DNA from: Candidatus Methanophagales archaeon
GTDB lineage: Archaea; Halobacteriota; Syntropharchaeia; Alkanophagales; Methanospirareceae
Direction of reading: 5' to 3'
Assembly: GCA_014061035.1 (NCBI GenBank)
Contig: JACGMN010000130.1
Location: forward strand, 1-12,284
Length of the DNA stretch: 12,284 nucleotides
Both the position numbers and the translations under genes were made by a program. The notes under the pieces are model-generated. The model was not told where the DNA came from and made no database searches. It saw nothing but the letters and a program-made list of their open reading frames with translations. This document shows, in pieces, positions 12,115 to 12,284 of the stretch (position 1 is its first letter; every line of letters starts with the position of its first letter).

Positions 12115-12284
12115 CTAAAATCCTAAGATATCCACGATCCTTCCTAACTCCGCACCTGTGGTCTCATCTCCGGCAGCATAGCCTTTTGTATTCGCGAGTA
12201 ACGCAGCGCCTATTACTGGCATGCCGCAATTAACACTTCCTATTCCCACAGGTAACTCGAATATCTCTTCTAAAAATTCTAATT
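12115..12284 (-). CDS. eif6: Translation initiation factor 6 (aIF6), C-terminal fragment (runs off the window)
   Basis: Reading the minus strand from 12282 gives 55 residues to a TAG at 12117-12115. The end, GSVNCGMPVIGAALLANTKGYAAGDETTGAELGRIVDILGF, matches the last beta-alpha repeat of archaeal aIF6 (NxGxxxVGaxxxANxKGxxxGxxTTGpEL-rIe-aLG). aIF6 binds the large ribosomal subunit and prevents premature joining with the small subunit. About 165-170 N-terminal residues lie beyond the window. The protein ends at the family's usual LGF, but its stop is formed at the junction with the 215-bp element: TA comes from the flanking repeat and G from the element end, followed at once by TAA. The gene is convergent with the half-MFS gene. 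Confidence 0.9.
   Translation of the reverse strand, partial: LEFLEEIFELPVGIGSVNCGMPVIGAALLANTKGYAAGDETTGAELGRIVDILGF
12116..12123 (+). repeat. Flanking 8-bp direct repeat, right copy (putative target-site duplication)
   Basis: The octamer taaaatcc directly follows the right terminal inverted repeat and lies inside the eif6 coding sequence (codons Gly-Phe and part of the stop). Confidence 0.75.

Larger units (their letters stand above)
11901..12115. mobile_element. 215-bp MITE-like element with 15-bp terminal inverted repeats
   Basis: The left end gtaactactcaggtt (11901-11915) and right end aacctgagtagttac (12101-12115) are perfect inverted repeats. The exact 8-bp direct repeat taaaatcc abuts both outer edges, as expected for a target-site duplication. 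Inside are a second inverted repeat, cggttcacggtt (11963-11974) with aactgtgaaccg (12051-12062), one base different; a G+C-rich hairpin (11933-11962); a 12-bp-period direct repeat (11996-12020); a 7-bp stem, tctcaag/cttgaga (12020-12026, 12045-12051); and a heptamer array (12061-12095). It encodes no protein, so any movement would need a transposase from elsewhere. Its right end forms the last base of the eif6 stop codon. Family unknown. Confidence 0.68.

Overview
The window is archaeal chromosome, most likely from a methanopterin-using member of the Euryarchaeota/Halobacteriota. Evidence: an archaeal/eukaryal-type ribosomal protein (eS19), a PDCD5-family protein, archaeal initiation factor 6, the archaea-specific 4-phosphopantoate--beta-alanine ligase, and two genes assigned to tetrahydromethanopterin (H4MPT) biosynthesis (mptE and an mptN-like RimK ligase). 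An ANME-1/Methanophagales-like or other methane/alkane-cycling lineage would fit, but nothing here (no mcr, no rRNA) proves it.

Layout: 1-1081 (-) is the N-terminal three quarters of gatB. From a short divergent promoter, a + strand operon runs rps19e - pdcd5 - phosphopantothenate synthetase (1140-2765). It converges with slight overlap on a TrkA-N/DHH phosphoesterase (2740-4230, -). Divergent from that is mptE (4332-5054, +), then a - strand pair, a coiled-coil/DUF2325 gene overlapping an mptN-like ATP-grasp ligase (5113-7456). A DtxR/MntR-type regulator (7579-8007, -) is divergent from a + strand run: a HAD phosphatase of the EhaR/COG4030 type, rqcH (NFACT ribosome quality control) and a six-helix half-MFS protein that overlaps the rqcH 3' end. 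The last ~500 bases are a repeat-rich intergenic stretch and the 3' end of eif6 (-).

Functional themes are translation (gatB, eS19, aIF6, RqcH) and cofactor synthesis (CoA, H4MPT). The genes are mostly ordinary core archaeal genes. The unusual material is in the DNA: (1) in-frame six-base tandem repeats giving Ser-Asn, Gly-Thr, Ser-Lys, Ala-Gly and similar dipeptide runs inside loops or tails of many conserved proteins; (2) short perfect tandem duplications on or just before start codons (rps19e, pps, HAD gene); (3) a 215-bp non-coding element at 11901-12115 with perfect 15-bp terminal inverted repeats and an exact 8-bp flanking direct repeat, whose end supplies the last base of the eif6 stop codon. 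The half-MFS gene lacks the dipeptide repeats and looks compositionally different, so it may be a later arrival.
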